Positions 1 through 13,027 are shown, counted from the first letter of the stretch. The stretch is 64,000 bases of DNA from Vitis vinifera (GCF_030704535.1 NC_081810.1:7078501-7142500); one strand, 5' to 3'. Numbers and translations are program-made. Notes: generated by a model from the sequence alone, not told the origin.

Positions 1-600
1 TTGTTATGTTTTTTCTTTAATTTGATTTAGGTTTTATCAATCCATTATTTTTCAAATTATTAAGTTTAAATATTTTATTTTAGTTATATAAAAAATAAAT
101 ATATTAATTATTTTTTAAGGATGATAATGATAAATTATTTATTATAACAATTTTATTATTTTGAAATTTTTAGAAATACGTTAAATTATATTTTTTTTAA
201 TACATTAAAAATATTGGTTTTTTAGTATATAAAAAAAACAAATAGTTTAATACTTAATAGAAATAAAATATTTTAAAAAACAAACAACTTAATACTATTA
301 AGCATTATTTAGTATTAAGTTAAATATAAGTTCTATTTAGAATTAAGCCAAAAAAACAAATGTCACATAAGCTTATATTTTTTTTATACAAGAGTTATTG
401 TATTTTATAAAGAAATTAGTCTTGTTTTCTACTTTAAAAAAAAAAAAAAAAAAATTGCATGCAATGAAGCAATTTATATCACTTTGCTTGAATTGTTCCT
501 CTCAATCCTTCTTTTTATTTTCTTTCCTTTTACAATAATGTTAAAATTTTAGAATTTAAAATTAAAATAGAAGGATGGGATTAAAATTGAAGAAACCCAG
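1..600. other. AT-rich upstream spacer, no gene seen
   Basis: Strongly AT-rich sequence with poly-A runs (for example near 437-454) and no coding potential that I can recognise. It leads into the promoter of the downstream nucleotide-sugar transporter gene. Confidence 0.6.
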
Positions 601-607
601 AAGCAAG

Positions 608-636
608 TGGCCCAATCAAAATGGGCCGTGGCCCAC
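608..636 (+). promoter_or_regulatory. Cluster of site II (TGGGCC/GGCCCA) promoter elements
   Basis: TGGCCCAA at 608-615 and ATGGGCCGTGGCCCAC at 621-636 give three closely spaced TGGGCC/GGCCCA motifs. Such site II elements are known binding sites of TCP factors in promoters of constitutively expressed plant genes. They lie upstream of the pyrimidine-rich probable 5'UTR (about 670-1000) of the nucleotide-sugar transporter gene. The transcription start itself cannot be read. Confidence 0.5.
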
Positions 637-2435
637 CCCACATTTTGCGCGCAAAAAACCTGAATTTCAGTTTCAAAACGTTGCTTCTGGTCATCATCAT
701 CTGCACTCCACTCCATTCCAGAATCAACAAACCCTAGATATTCCACCTATTTCTTCTTTTTCTTCTCCAGCTATAATGGATTGCTTCTTCCCTTCCTTTG
801 ACTTTTCGAAACCTCGATTCCAGTTCCATTCGCCAATAATTCAACTCCTCAACTCTCCCCTTTTCACACTTCCACCCCCATTACACCTCTTCTCCATTCT
901 CTACGTTTTCTTTCTGTACATTTTTCTCTTCTTTTTCTCGACCTCTGCTCTTCAGATCCGCGCCTTTTGCTTCCTCCTTTCTTTGCGTTCACGCTGAAAC
1001 TGAAGATGGCGATCACGTTTTCTACCTGATCTATTTGGTCCTCCTGGTTTTTTCTATTCCCTCTGGCTCGCCCAATCTTTCTATTTCAAGACGCTTAATT
1101 TTATTTTTTTTAATTCATTTGGAGTTTGAGGATTTGGTATAATCGTTCTTGTGTGGTGGATTCAACTGTGTTGAGAGAGAAGTTATTGGGAAATTTTGTG
1201 ATTCTTCGGATATAAAGAAGTACGAGCAAACCAATCTCAGTTCCCTCTTGGTTATGCCTTCCATTTTTCTTTTAATTTCAATTTTCCTGCATGGCTTTTG
1301 AAATCTGCATAAGTTTGTTACTGTGATGAGTTCATTGAGTTGTTCAAATTTGGTATTTTTTTGGATATAAGTAGCTGAGGTGCCTGTTTGTTTAAAGTCA
1401 GTTCTTTTGTTGAATGCTGATGAGGTGGTCATTTTCATTAAGTAAAGAGACTTAGCATATGGAATACAGGCAGATTTGTCATTGATTCAATCTTTGTTCT
1501 TTTGTTTGAGAATTGAGATATGGAGACAAAAAATTTCACCTCTAAAAATATTGCCTTCTTTCTTATTCTTTGACTCTACCGTGTTGAGATTGAGATAGCA
1601 AAGTTTGGGATTCAGAGTCACTGATTGGACTAATTTTCAGTTGTCTGAGAAGTTTTAATTGAGAAGCACGCCTTGTTATGGTATATATGATTACTCAGTG
1701 TTTGAGTAAAACCTTAGTTTCTTTCCCTTAGTAATTTTATATTTCTATAGATTTTGTAAGCAACTTTTGGCAACCCCTGGTAGTTATTTGATCATACCAT
1801 TTAGACTAAGTATATTTGTAGCAAGGGATACTTATAGGATTCTTTCAAATCTTTAGTATTTCAAGATAGAGTAAGCAACTGGTAGCTTCCTTACACATGT
1901 TGATGCAGTACAACCTTCCACTTAGACTAAGTCACAAGGACCATAACTAGTTGAATGTTTAAAGGTTAAATACAGTAAAAATATGATATAAAATGAAATT
2001 TTAAAGTAAATATTTAATAGTTTAGATTTTCTTAATTTGCTTCTAAAATCAAGTTACATCTCTCTTTTTCTTTCTTTTTTAACAATTTTTCATTGGCAAA
2101 CCCTTTTGAAAATCCTTTCAATACTATTTGCAAGTCTATAACATTTTTCAAAATGTATTTATCTTAAAATGGAACAAATTGAAATTTCTAAACACTTATT
2201 TATGAATGATTCTAGGGAAACTCTTTATGATAAATTTGACATGTATTGTGTTGCTCATTGAAGAAGAGTAACACCCTTCATCTTATGTGTACATCATAAT
2301 AAAAAGATTTAATTTAGGGATTGATCATTCTTTTTCTTGTTTCTCTCTTGAATTTGTGCTTAGCTGTCAGCTGAATATCTGATTGCTCCTCGTTTTAAGG
2401 TTGTCTTTTTTAACTCTCAAATGCAGGTCCATGCC

Positions 2436-5400
2436 ATGACATCTGATTTCAATCCGGATGTGGATATTTACAACGATTACAAAGAATCAGATGTAAGTTC
2501 CTTAAATGGGAAAGTGACACTTCGTGAAAGGGTTAATGCAGTATACAAGGTCCTTGATGGCCTGCGGAAACAAGGAAACAGGTCAATTAGCAATATTGCA
2601 ATGAATGCAGAACATAAAGCAACAAGGTATAACATGTTCATCTTCTCATCTAGCAAGTGCTTTTCTTAATCATAATCTTTGTATCGTCTAAATATTTTCC
2701 CATATGCAAGTTTAATCTTCTTTTTGTATGTTTGGCAACTTTTCACCTTGCATTTTCACATGAACATGATTTATCATTCTATTATTATTTATATTTTCAG
2801 AATGCAATTGCCAAGTTTTATTGTTTGGGTTCTTTGAATTTCAGAGATCAGGAATGATTTGTGGTATATCAACAGTGAACATGCAGTTTCCACCCGTGTC
2901 AATTTCTTTTTTTTTAAAAAAAAAAAGATCTTTGATTATTTTTCTGGTTTATTACTAACATTAGGATTGTTCTTTCTTTATTTCCAAGTGGCCTCTAGTA
3001 TCTGTTATAAAGATTCTAACTGGCAATTACTAGTTGTTTTCTACTGTATGCACAGATCTAACTGATATATCGGTATTTAGACAGTACATAAAAACTCTAC
3101 CTAGAATAAAGTGATTGGAAAGTTAGAGACAATTGGAATTCTGTGAAAAATATATTTGAATGATTTAAAATTCACTGTAAAATTGGATGCATTTTGCTGA
3201 TCCTTAATCAACATGTAAAAAATTTTACTTCCCTCAAGCAGGTATTTTAGGGGGACTCGAGCACCTTCTGCTGACAGTGTAAATATTCTGATTGATGGGG
3301 GTGAAAAGCGTGAACATGGATTGGGAAGAAAATCTGAGCCTCTTCTATCTGGAACAGCTTACTGCATTTCTTCTTGCAGCATGATACTGCTAAACAAAAT
3401 TGTGCTATCAAGTTATGGTTTCAATGCAGGAATATCTTTGATGTTTTATCAGGTACATTTCACTTAAATATGAGGATTAATGCTTCAGGAAAGTTTTTCC
3501 TATTGTGTATCTGTTCTGATTTTATCAGTAACCAATCTGTAGTGTGGAAGCATTTTTTTTCCTTTTTCCTTTTTCTGTCCTCACTGTGAATTAACCCTGG
3601 AACCTCCCACAAACCCACTCACCTGCTCTAATCTTTTACCACTTGAGCCAGGCCTCAAGGGCATCTGTAGTGTGGAAGTATGTGGCATGTTTGTTGTATA
3701 TGTTGAAGATTTTGTATTTAACACTTCCTGATGATATTTTCCCCTTTGTTCATGCTTGTTTTAAAGAAAGTCATCCAACCATGATGTAAATTAATTTCTT
3801 TCTCCATAATTTTTGCAGAACTTTATTAGTTCTGTAGTTGTTGTTGTATTGGCCCTCTGTGGGGTAGCTTCAGTAGAAAGGCTCAATTGGAAGCTGATTA
3901 GAGTCTGGATCCCTGTTAACATAATCTTCATCGGCATGCTTGTATCAGGCATGTATAGGTATGTTATGAACTGAATTTACTATTAGATTTAAAGTGGAAA
4001 AGAAGTGAATGCTATGATGAGAAAATAATGGAAAAGAGATCACCAACAAGATTGTTTTCATATGAAACCAAATACGATAAGATTCCACTAGTCATTGAGG
4101 GAACTTAATATTTTCTGATGAATTTTTTCAGTTTGAAATACATAAATATTGCAATGGTGACGATTCTGAAGAATGTGACAAATATTTTAACAGCAATCGG
4201 AGAATATTACATTTTCCATAAGCATCAGAACCAGAAAGTGTGGACTGCCATGTTCTTAATGGTGCGTGATACTCCAATCTCGCTTTATGTAAACTTGTTA
4301 ACTTGTAGTTATTTGGTTCACAATTTGAAAAATGGTTTCTCATGATGATGATGATGATTAAGTGTGAGCAAAGGATGGAATGAATAGGCCAGATAATAGG
4401 CTGTTACCCTTTACTATGCTTAGAATTTGTTTGGCTGTATCATTGAAATAGGGCACATTTAAATACAATCCTCTTTGCCTGGATAATTTTGATTTTAAGA
4501 AAAGGAAGTTATATTGGATACGTAGTTGCATATTTTGCTTTTTGTGTTTCCTGAGATTGGTACATTGGAAGTTCTGAATTTGATTAAATTTGCACATCAT
4601 TTTGAAGCTTGCAGAATTTAGCATTTTCTTCCCTTACATATGCTGATATTTGTCAGAGTCGTTCACTAAAAACCAAAATTGAAGACATGAAACCTGCCAC
4701 TCTGCCAGGGTATACAAAAAATTGCCAAAACATGCTTTTTTATTCATGGTTGCTTGAATTCTCCATCTTTCTAATATTTTATTTTACCTTTGCAAAGTTA
4801 CAATATAATTTTTAAGTTTTGGGTGATATGTGTCTCAATGCATTGCAGATCATCTCTGCTATAAGCGGTGGTATCACAGATCTCTCTTTCAATCTGAAGG
4901 GCTATGTATGGCAAATTTTGAATTGTGTTCTAACAGCAAGCTATTCAGTATGTATTTTCTCTACATGGCTTATTTGTTTCTACCTCATTTTGGAGATGTG
5001 CAATTTTGAGTTTGAGCTTTGGCAACAGTGCTCTCTGTATGAATTTCTGTACATATTTTCAATATCCATTATCATGCAAAATGTATTCTTTGTGACAGCT
5101 TACACTACGGCTGGTCATGGACAAAGCCAAACAGTTGACAAGATCTGGATCTCTTAATGAAGTTTCAATGGTGTTGCTGAATAATTTGTTGTCTTTACCT
5201 TTTTCTATCTTGTTGATTTTCCTATTTGGTGAATGGGAATATGTTATTAATGTGTAAGTAAATGCTTTTAATTCTTCCATTTTTCTCACAAATTTGTGCT
5301 GTCACCTTAATGCATGTGTTTTTGGTGCCAACCTGCAGGGATGTAGTTAGGATACCAATGTTTTGGGTTCTTGCAACAACCAGTGGATTGACTGGACTTT

Positions 5401-6365
5401 CCATTAGCTTCACCTCTATGTGGTTTTTAAATCAGACTGGCCCAACCACCTATAGGTAATGTTAATTGATCAACTCAAGAATGACTTCTGCAAATTAGGA
5501 AAAATAAGGGCCGGTTTGGGTGTGTTTTCAGAAATAATTTTAAAAAAATAGTTTTTGAGAACAGTTCTTAGAAACTCTCAGTTGTTTTCAGTAACAAAAT
5601 TCTAGTTGGAAACTTAAATATAAAAGACAATTTTCTTGTTTTATTCTCCATAAAAGTACTATACATTTATATACAATGCAAACAGTTTACAAAAAAAAGG
5701 AAAAATGACTTTGAAACTTTTCAAATTTGTTCTAAAAAAACAACCTATTTTCACAACAAAATTCTCAAAAACTATTTTTTGTTAGGAGCTTGTCCAACCT
5801 GTTTCCTGAGTTAAAAATTTATTTTCTATTTTAAACAATAAAAAATTGTTTTCAAGAATAGTTTCCAATTAAGGCCTAAACTTTTGTCTGATACTATCTA
5901 TCTTTGAATCAGTGTTTCTACTGACTTGCTCGATGAAGCTACTGTGCAACTCAAAGTATATATTTTGCTTGAAGAAAAAATTACAATTTGCTACTGAAAT
6001 TTTAATCGGCAAGGCTGATTTGTTTGCTTCTATTGTAGTTCTTTTAATTCATAATATACAATCCAATAATGAAATATCATATGACTTCAATACTATGCCA
6101 TTTGTTTTGACAACTTCAATTTGATTCTTTACATCTGTTTTGCAGTCTGGTGGGCTCCTTAAACAAGATCCCAATCTCCCTTGCTGGTATAGTGTTGTTC
6201 AACGTTCCCCTCAGTCTACCAAATTTCTTCAGTATACTATTCGGTAATCGATCCTATAACTTGAATGCTTCCTGAATCTATATCCATTTTAAACTGATTT
6301 TGATCCATGTCCATTCTCTTCCAGGTCTGTTTGCTGGAGTTTTCTTTGTCAAAGCCAAAATGTAG
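2436..6365 (+). CDS. GONST: GDP-mannose transporter, GONST1/GONST2 type
   Basis: Golgi nucleotide-sugar transporter of the NST/TPT superfamily, expected to import GDP-mannose in exchange for GMP for glycan or glycosylinositol-phosphoceramide synthesis. My model has 9 coding exons: 2436-2626, 3242-3452, 3819-3958, 4132-4261, 4849-4947, 5099-5253, 5339-5455, 6146-6243 and 6325-6365, giving 393 residues with frame kept at every GT..AG junction. The first ATG in frame after the acceptor at 2426 was chosen; an upstream non-coding exon is likely (about 670-1000). The protein has a soluble N-terminal tail of about 110 residues followed by many hydrophobic helices. GSLNK at residues 351-355 is the GALNK-type motif linked to GDP-mannose binding in this family. 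The hydrophobic core and the short AKAKM-like tail (VKAKM) end at a TAG stop. The N-terminal tail is longer than in the shortest family members. GONST1 versus GONST2 cannot be settled here. Confidence 0.88.
3535..3678 (-). mobile_element. tRNA-derived SINE in GONST intron, with 16-bp TSD
   Basis: A 112-bp insert (3551-3662) is flanked by identical 16-bp direct repeats ATCTGTAGTGTGGAAG at 3535-3550 and 3663-3678. Read on the minus strand it begins with a tRNA-like A box (TGGCTCAAGTGGTA), followed by a B-box-like GGTTCCAGGGTTAATTC, and ends in an A-rich GAAAAAGGAAAAAGGAAAA tail. This is the layout of a pol III-transcribed plant SINE. It lies in the second coding-region intron and does not touch splice sites. 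Confidence 0.85.
5509..5880. repeat. MITE-like AT-rich insert in GONST intron
   Basis: The segment starts AGGGCCGGTTTGGG and ends near CCAATTAAGGCCTAAAC, giving weak terminal inverted similarity, with an interior rich in GTTTTC/GAAAAC. The terminal and interior style resembles the larger element at 43137-44304. No clear target duplication was found, so the call is tentative. Confidence 0.35.
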
Positions 6366-7898
6366 AATTTTCCTCAAGGAGGAACAAAATGCATCTGTAA
6401 TGTGATCACTTCAGCTCGGGGCAAGCTGCTAGCTGAAAGATAAGTTAAAACCTTTTCTGAGAATTGTCTGGCAGATTATTTTTTTCACAAATTTTATGAA
6501 TACAGGTGGAATTGTTTTTGCTTGTTCATATTTGATGGGTCAATAAAATCACCCAATGGAGCACATTTATTTTTGGATTTATTTGATTCAATGTAACCCA
6601 TTCCAATTCAAATTTAAGGAATAAATTTTCTTACCATTTGATTTGTAGGAGAATAGGAGAATTGAAGCTCATAAATATAAATATTTAAGATTGGATATCA
6701 TTTATGGAGCACCCTTCAACCGATCCTTCTCCACTTATTGGGCCGGTTATGACTGAATTTAAAATTTAAAATATGAAATATATATTAAACAAAATAACAA
6801 TGATTAGTTCAGGAAAGTAACAAAAACCTCTTTTCCCTTGTGAGGAATTCTATTTATAGGAATATAAACCAAGTTTTCATAAAAGTTGGTAGCATTCCTT
6901 TTAATTGGAATTTTCATTATATTTATGTATTTTTAATAAATTTCTAGTTGACTTGGGAGCCGTGATTTACCACCACTGTCATTTTAAGGTTATTTTTAGT
7001 TTTTGAAAATTTTGAAGGAAAATAAGAAAGAAAGAAAATATAAAAGAAAAATGAAAGGATAATAAATAAAAAATTATATTGATAGCTAATAAATTATTTT
7101 TATATATTTTGTAAGTAATTTAAAATGTTTTTAGTAAAAACGTTTTCTTTAAAAATATTTTTAAAAGAATTATTTATCAAGTGTTCCTCTAAAAAGCACT
7201 ATATATAAGTGATTTTTGAAACACTAAATAATTTTTAAAATTTTTAAAAATATTTCATAAATTTTTTTAAATACCTAATTTTAAAAAAACATTTTTTACA
7301 TTAAAAACACTTTTTAGAATAATAGTCAAACAAACTCTTAATCATATTTAATTTTCTTTTTATTTCACGTAATGAAATCAACCATAAAAACATATTTTCT
7401 TTAATAATTTTTTTTCTTTAATATTTTTCAAGAATCAAATATAGTTTAAGAATATTTTAAATAATATTTGTATTTGAAATATGTTTAATACGAGTGTTTA
7501 TCTAAAAAAGTTTTGTTTGAAGAATCATTTATGTGTACTTCAACATGAATGATTATAAGTGACTTTTTAATTTTTTTTATAAAAAAATTAATAACTTTTT
7601 AAAAATAGATTTTTATATTAAAAGCAGTTTTTGAAAGTAGGGTCAAACCAACTCTAAAGCTCCTTAAATGTCTTTTATTTACTTGTAGTTATTTGATGCC
7701 AAATAAAGCAAATCTTGATTTTTGTTTGCCTTGGCTGGGAGCCATGGGACTTGAAAGAGCTTGTTAGGGCTATTTTGGATTTACAATGTGGTAGTGTGTA
7801 AAAAATTGAAAATAGGATGAAATTAAGGATTAAAGATAATATAAAAAATGAATTTAAGGATATATCATTGCTAAGTTTCATTCTAGGAATTTTTTTCA
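6366..7898. other. Intergenic spacer, AT-rich, no gene seen
   Basis: It contains the 3'UTR of the transporter (to roughly 6600) and then AT-rich DNA with many AAAATATTTT-type segments (about 6980-7640), which are probably decayed short transposons. No convincing open reading frame was seen. Confidence 0.55.
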
Positions 7899-8226
7899 GT
7901 TATTTATAGGGCTGCAACTTGGGCGGGTTACTAAGATTAATGACTAACCCAAGTTCAACATGAATTAAGAAATAACTAACCCAAGTTCAACTCAATCCAA
8001 TCTCTAACTTGAGGTATTCAATTTAAGCCTAATCCAATCTCATTTTTATAAATTTGGGTTAGACTTGGGTTAATCGTATTAAATTTGGGTTGATCGGGTT
8101 ACACTTGGTTTGGTCAAATTGATTCGGTTGTATGATTCAAAATTCACATATGATATTTTTATTTTTTTTATATATATTTATACTAAAATTTAAATAATAA
8201 ATAATACAAAAGTTCAAGATAATAAT

Positions 8227-8270
<44 letters not shown>

Positions 8271-8543
8271 TAATTTGATATTTTAAAAAAATAATCTAAA
8301 AAGAAAATTAATATTGTCATGTATGATAATTGATAACAAACATCATAAATAAATATGATAAAAATATTAGATAGGGTTCAAGTTAGGTTTGATTGTTTGA
8401 ATCTTGATCCGAGTCCAACTCAACTTAAGCTTAAGTTGAGAAAACTTAGTTCAACTTCAACCCAAATAATAAAAATATTTGCTCAAGTCCAAACATCGGG
8501 TTGGGTCAAGCCAACCCGTCTATATTGCACCCTTAGTTATTAG
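7899..8543. mobile_element. hAT-like MITE (629 bp)
   Basis: Termini are TAGGGCTGCAACTTGGGCGG at 7907 and, at the other end, ACGGGTTGG...TGCACCCTTA read outward to 8535, forming imperfect inverted repeats (TAGGGCTGCAA against TAAGGGTGCAA, both followed by a GGGTT motif). Flanking 8-mers are GTTATTTA (7899-7906) and GTTATTAG (8536-8543), 6 of 8 matching, as expected for an old hAT target duplication. The inside has repeated GGTTGGGTCAA-type words and a (TA)n run but no gene. Confidence 0.6.
8230..8268. repeat. (TA)n microsatellite
   Basis: About 19 uninterrupted TA units inside the hAT-like MITE. It is likely to vary in length between individuals. Confidence 0.95.
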
Positions 8544-8757
8544 AGTTAATTAAGGATTTGTTTCTAATTTTTTGGTTAGTGTAGAGTTAAATAAGTTTAT
8601 TTACACATGAGAGGGCAAACTCCATTTATTTACAGTTGGAACTCGCGATTGAAGCACAAACAAAGGAAAAAAAAAAAAAGTTATTGTTGGAAGAACAGCA
8701 TCTCTTCCAACAGTTTCTACGTCAAATACATATTCAACAAACATCAGGCCACAAGCA

Positions 8758-10999
8758 TTACAAATTCGTGTGAGTGCCCTGGTTGCAGAACCCAGAGCAA
8801 GAGAGCATCTCTATCAGATCCATCTCTCTCTTTCCACTTGAAGAAGAAGGTGGATCTGTGAGAAACTCTACGTTCATGGGGTTAATATTATAGCTGTAGT
8901 AATGATCAATGGAAGCTGATGATGGAGTTGAAGTTCCATTCAGCAGATTGGATATGTAAATATCTGAGTGAAGATGGGTCGACGAAGCCTTTCCTTGAAT
9001 GGAAGTAGACCCACATTCAGCTGAGCCACTGGCTTGGAACAAATCAAAAGAGTCCAAAGCCATGTCATCTTGTTCTTCTATTGGTTCTTCTGCTCCCTTG
9101 GAGCTAATGTTTTCGGAGGTGCCCACAAATGGTGGATTACCGCAGTCACTTGAAAATAGGTTTTGCATGAATAGTAACTCTTCATCGCATGTCTGAGTCA
9201 TGAGGGATGGAGAATCATGGACGGTTGATTCAGAAAAATCTTGGAGGAAAGCTTTGTAATGGGTGGTGGGTAGATCCTCTGAGATGGTGGAGGATGTGGG
9301 TGTGGCGGTGGCGTTTTGGGTGGTGGTGGTGGTGGTCCATTTATCGTCTAGTTTCTTGCTTTTGATATAAACTTGGAGGAGAGTAGATTGAGGTTTTTGA
9401 TCATCCTTGTTGCTCTTTTTTCTCGAGTCTTGCCTTCTCTTTGTGGCATTAAAATGGTTCTTGATGGTGTTCTCGGTTCTACCAGTGATGCGTTTGGCAA
9501 TTTCAGCCCATTTGTTGCCCACCTTCTTGTGCCACTCAATCAATATTCTTTCCTCTTCTTCATCCCATTCGTCTTTCTGAAAGTTTGAGTCACAAAGAAA
9601 ATGTTCACCATGTAAGTAATTTCATATTAAAATAACCAAAAAGGCAAAAAACTGATGGAGATTTAATGTCATATAAAGATAAAAGGTACAACTTTTTCAT
9701 AACTATCATTGAAAAGTTTCCATGATCACATGAAAGTGAAGGCCGAACTGAAATGGAATATAAGCTATGTGAGAACTAAGGGGTGTAAACAGGCACTCAA
9801 ACCCTAAGGACGCATGTCAAGGTGCTTATTATGTAGAAAGAAAGCACTTTTTGGAATTGAGTTTGAATTACCCAAAGAAAAAAAAATTGAAAATAGAATC
9901 AATATGAACACACAGATCACATAGAGAAGACGGAGAAAGAATGTAGAACAAGCCCTAAGCGAGTTCATTTTCTCCTTGAAGAGGAAAAAAAACTAGCTTG
10001 AGATGATGACCAAACAATTCTCCTGATCATTAGATTCTTCAAAGTCCAATATAGAATTGTAAAAGAATATGAAATAGAAGACAACCCAGATATGACAATC
10101 TAGGGTTTTTCCTATTAAACTACTAAGAAACAATCATACACAAAAGATCTGAAAATCTAGGTTCAAATCTAACATCTTAGATACTCATTCTAGAATCCCT
10201 AGAAATCCCATACTCATCTTTCATAAACCAAAAAAAAAAAAGTAGTAGTGATCAAAACATAAAATCAATGAAGTGATAATGGCCAACAAAATGATGAAAG
10301 AGGAGATGAAAACCCTGATATCAGGACGCAGATGGTTGTGCCATCTCTCTCGGCACTGTTTTCCTGCCCTCCCGCCCAGCTTCTTAGCTATTTGAGCCCA
10401 TTTCTTCTCGCCAAACTCGTTCACCAACCTCAACAGTTGCCTTCATATCAAAGAAAGAAAAATGAGGTCTAGATCACTTCAGTGCTGTGAACTCGAAACG
10501 AAGTAAGAGCGTGAAACAAAAGAACATTTCACCGAGAAAATGAAGAATTTTCATATCACCTATCCTCTTCTGCACTCCATTGCCCTTTAATCAGAGTTGC
10601 GGAAGAGCCACCTTTCGCTCTCTTACCGCTCGCTCTTGAACTTCTCTTCGCCACCTTCTCTTCTCCGCTCTGAACCACTTCTGAACTCTTCTTCTCCTTC
10701 AAATTCAGACCATCCTCTTCCAGAAACTGCCATGAACCCCCACTTCCAATGCTACCAATTGCACCACTTGCTGAGTAAAAATCATGAAACCCGTTACTTG
10801 AAACTACGTCTCCACTGTTCCTTTCGGAGTTCTGAGTCTGCCTCTGTGAGAAATGGCTCTGACCCACCAAGAACCTGTCTATGGCCGTTAATGGTGGACT
10901 TGGACGGTAAACAGGATGGTGGCTTTGGAAATTTCCGCACCCAAAGCCACTTCCCAAGCCCCCAAAACCATCAAACCCACCACCACCACCACCCGCCAT
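8758..10999 (-). CDS. R2R3-MYB transcription factor, MYB98/64/119/115/118 clade
   Basis: Nuclear DNA-binding protein of 461 residues in 3 exons, read 10999-10560, 10440-10314 and 9576-8758, all in frame. The N-terminal ~135 residues are Gly/Ser-rich. The R2 repeat starts at IKGQWSAEEDR (about residue 137) and carries the clade signature GGRAGKQCRERWHNHLRPDI. The R3 repeat spans about 190-238 and ends TENTIKNHFNATKRRQ. Arabidopsis relatives act in synergid and endosperm development (MYB98, MYB64, MYB119) or in embryonic programmes (MYB115/118), so a reproductive role is inferred. The C-terminus is acidic and Ser/Thr-rich with a Thr run, consistent with an activation domain. Oddity: the third tryptophan of R3, normally KNHWNATKRRQ, is phenylalanine (codon TTT, residue 231). 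The start is the first ATG of the exon, just after a poly-purine 5'UTR. Confidence 0.88.
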
Positions 11000-11130
11000 G
11001 AAAAAAAAAGAAGAAAAAAAAAAAGCTTGAAAGAGATTAAAACAAGGAGGGAATTGATCAAAGAGAACTTAATTTGAGGCGGTTTTGAGATTTTTCTCTA
11101 CTTGTGAGAAACCCCCATAACCAGCTTTGC

Positions 11131-11151
11131 ACTATATATAATTATATATAG
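11131..11151 (-). promoter_or_regulatory. TATA-box region of the MYB gene
   Basis: ACTATATATAATTATATATAG lies about 135-150 bases upstream of the MYB start codon and contains TATATATA on either strand. The position fits a core promoter with a 5'UTR of roughly 100 bases. Confidence 0.55.
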
Positions 11152-11159
11152 TCCTCACC

Positions 11160-11755
11160 CTTTGACATGTCCACATGGCATTCCAGCCGCTGATCTTGGC
11201 CACCGTGTGACCCCATCCAACGGCTGAGAATCTGAAGAGGCTGTAACTCCTGGGCTTCCTCGCAGACGAGCTGAAAGAGAGGTGGAGGGATTGGTGGCAA
11301 GACATTTAAACCCCACTATTAAATAATAAATAATTACAATTGTAATTATTTTTATTAAATTACAAAACCCAAATTTCTTTCCTTTTTTTTTTAATATTTA
11401 AAACAAGTACTATCAATTTTAGCTGTAAGCTTGTATATATGAGAGGACGAAAACATACCTTGTGGATTCCAATTCTCTGTGTGAATGGGGGTAGTTTTGG
11501 AATTTTGTGCAGACTTAATATTTGGATTCTCCCATTTATTGACAATATGGTGTGCCAAATATCATTTATGTGATTGAATTGTGGCTATTAATGGGAGGAA
11601 TTTTGGGAGAATTTTAAGCTATCATCTTTATGATTTTGATTACTGTAGGATTAATAATCTCTTACCAAATTTAAATTTAAATGACTATTATGCCCTTCCA
11701 ATGCATCTCGAAGCCCTTTTTTTCTTTTGTGGAAGTGCTATTTAAAGAATTATTA

Positions 11756-11792
<37 letters not shown>

Positions 11793-13027
11793 AATTTTAA
11801 TATGACTAGTATTTCTTTTAAATTTTCACTAATTTTTCGTATTTGGTGATCACTTGTCTCATTAATAATTATAAAAAAATTATAAATAAATTATAAGAAC
11901 ACATATTTTTAAAAATATGGAAATGATAAAAATAATAAATAAAATATATATGTTAAAAATAAGGGAAAATAGAAAGAGAGGGACTATTGAATGGAAAATG
12001 GGCTTTACTTGAGTTCATTTTGTCCCACCCATAGACCCAAAATTCCGATGCAAATTCTGTCGGGCTGTGGGGTGGGCCGAGCCCAATCAAAACTAAATTT
12101 CAGGCCTAAGATAAAGTCCGACTTGGACTCTATGCAAGTTGGATCAAAATGGGTTATTTTTCGGTTAATTTTATTCACGGTCTTTGAGGTTTCGTTCTGG
12201 TTTGAAATTTTATCAAATACTTTCCTTATTCTTTTCATTTTTTATTTTCACCCAACTTCCCTCTCATTTAAAATAAGGAAGGTATATGATGAAATTTCAA
12301 ATTTATGGAGATTAAATGTATTTAGTCCATTTCTGAGAATATGATCGAAATTCACTCTTTCTTATTTATAACTTATTTTTATTTTTTAAATATTTTTTGG
12401 GTTTCCAATTTTGACATTTTTAGGCTCCACAAATCATGAAATTTTGATGAAGAGGAAATGGGAAAAATTTTGGAAGGAACGAATGATTGAAGACAAAATT
12501 TTAAAAATAAAATTGAAATATTTCTTTAATTTTATTTCTCTTGTATGAATAGAATGAATAATTTAAAAAATAAATAAATAAGTCTTTAAATAATTTTCAT
12601 TATTTTAAACTTTCCCCATTTCCCAATACAAGTTATGCTTTTCATAATATGACTTGATTGGCTTTGTATATTCACTTTTACAATTTAATTTTATTTAAAG
12701 AAATTAGTCATAAAATAATTTTTTTTAAATAACCCACTTTGCACGATCACAATGAAAATATGGAAAAACTCTAGGAAGAGTTATAATTTTACCAAAGTAA
12801 ATATTAAGTAAAAATACCAGGATTATCAAAAGTAATTAGTGTGAAGTCAAATTTATAATAATATTATTATTATTATTTTTAAAAACTTATCATTTTCATT
12901 TCAACTTTCTCTCATAACTTAAAAACCAAAAGGAAAAAAGCAATTCCAAGTAGTATTTCATATTAAGCAAATTTTAAAGCCCAAAACTCATTGAGAACTT
13001 ATTTACTTATAACCAAAGCTTTGAGCT
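11160..13027. other. Intergenic spacer, AT-rich
   Basis: The first ~150 bases are less AT-rich and are probably the MYB upstream region. The rest is AT-rich, with an (ATT)n microsatellite near 11750-11790. No coding region was recognised; the longest open frames look random. Confidence 0.5.
11750..11790. repeat. (ATT)n microsatellite
   Basis: About 12-13 near-perfect ATT units. Confidence 0.9.

Noticed and set aside
575-997. 140-residue open frame near the GONST leader
   Set aside because: Pyrimidine-rich sequence giving Phe/Ser/Pro-rich translation with no domain; it fits a promoter and 5'UTR better.
10597-11001. 134-residue + strand frame opposite MYB exon 1
   Set aside because: Antisense shadow of the Gly/Ser-rich MYB N-terminus.
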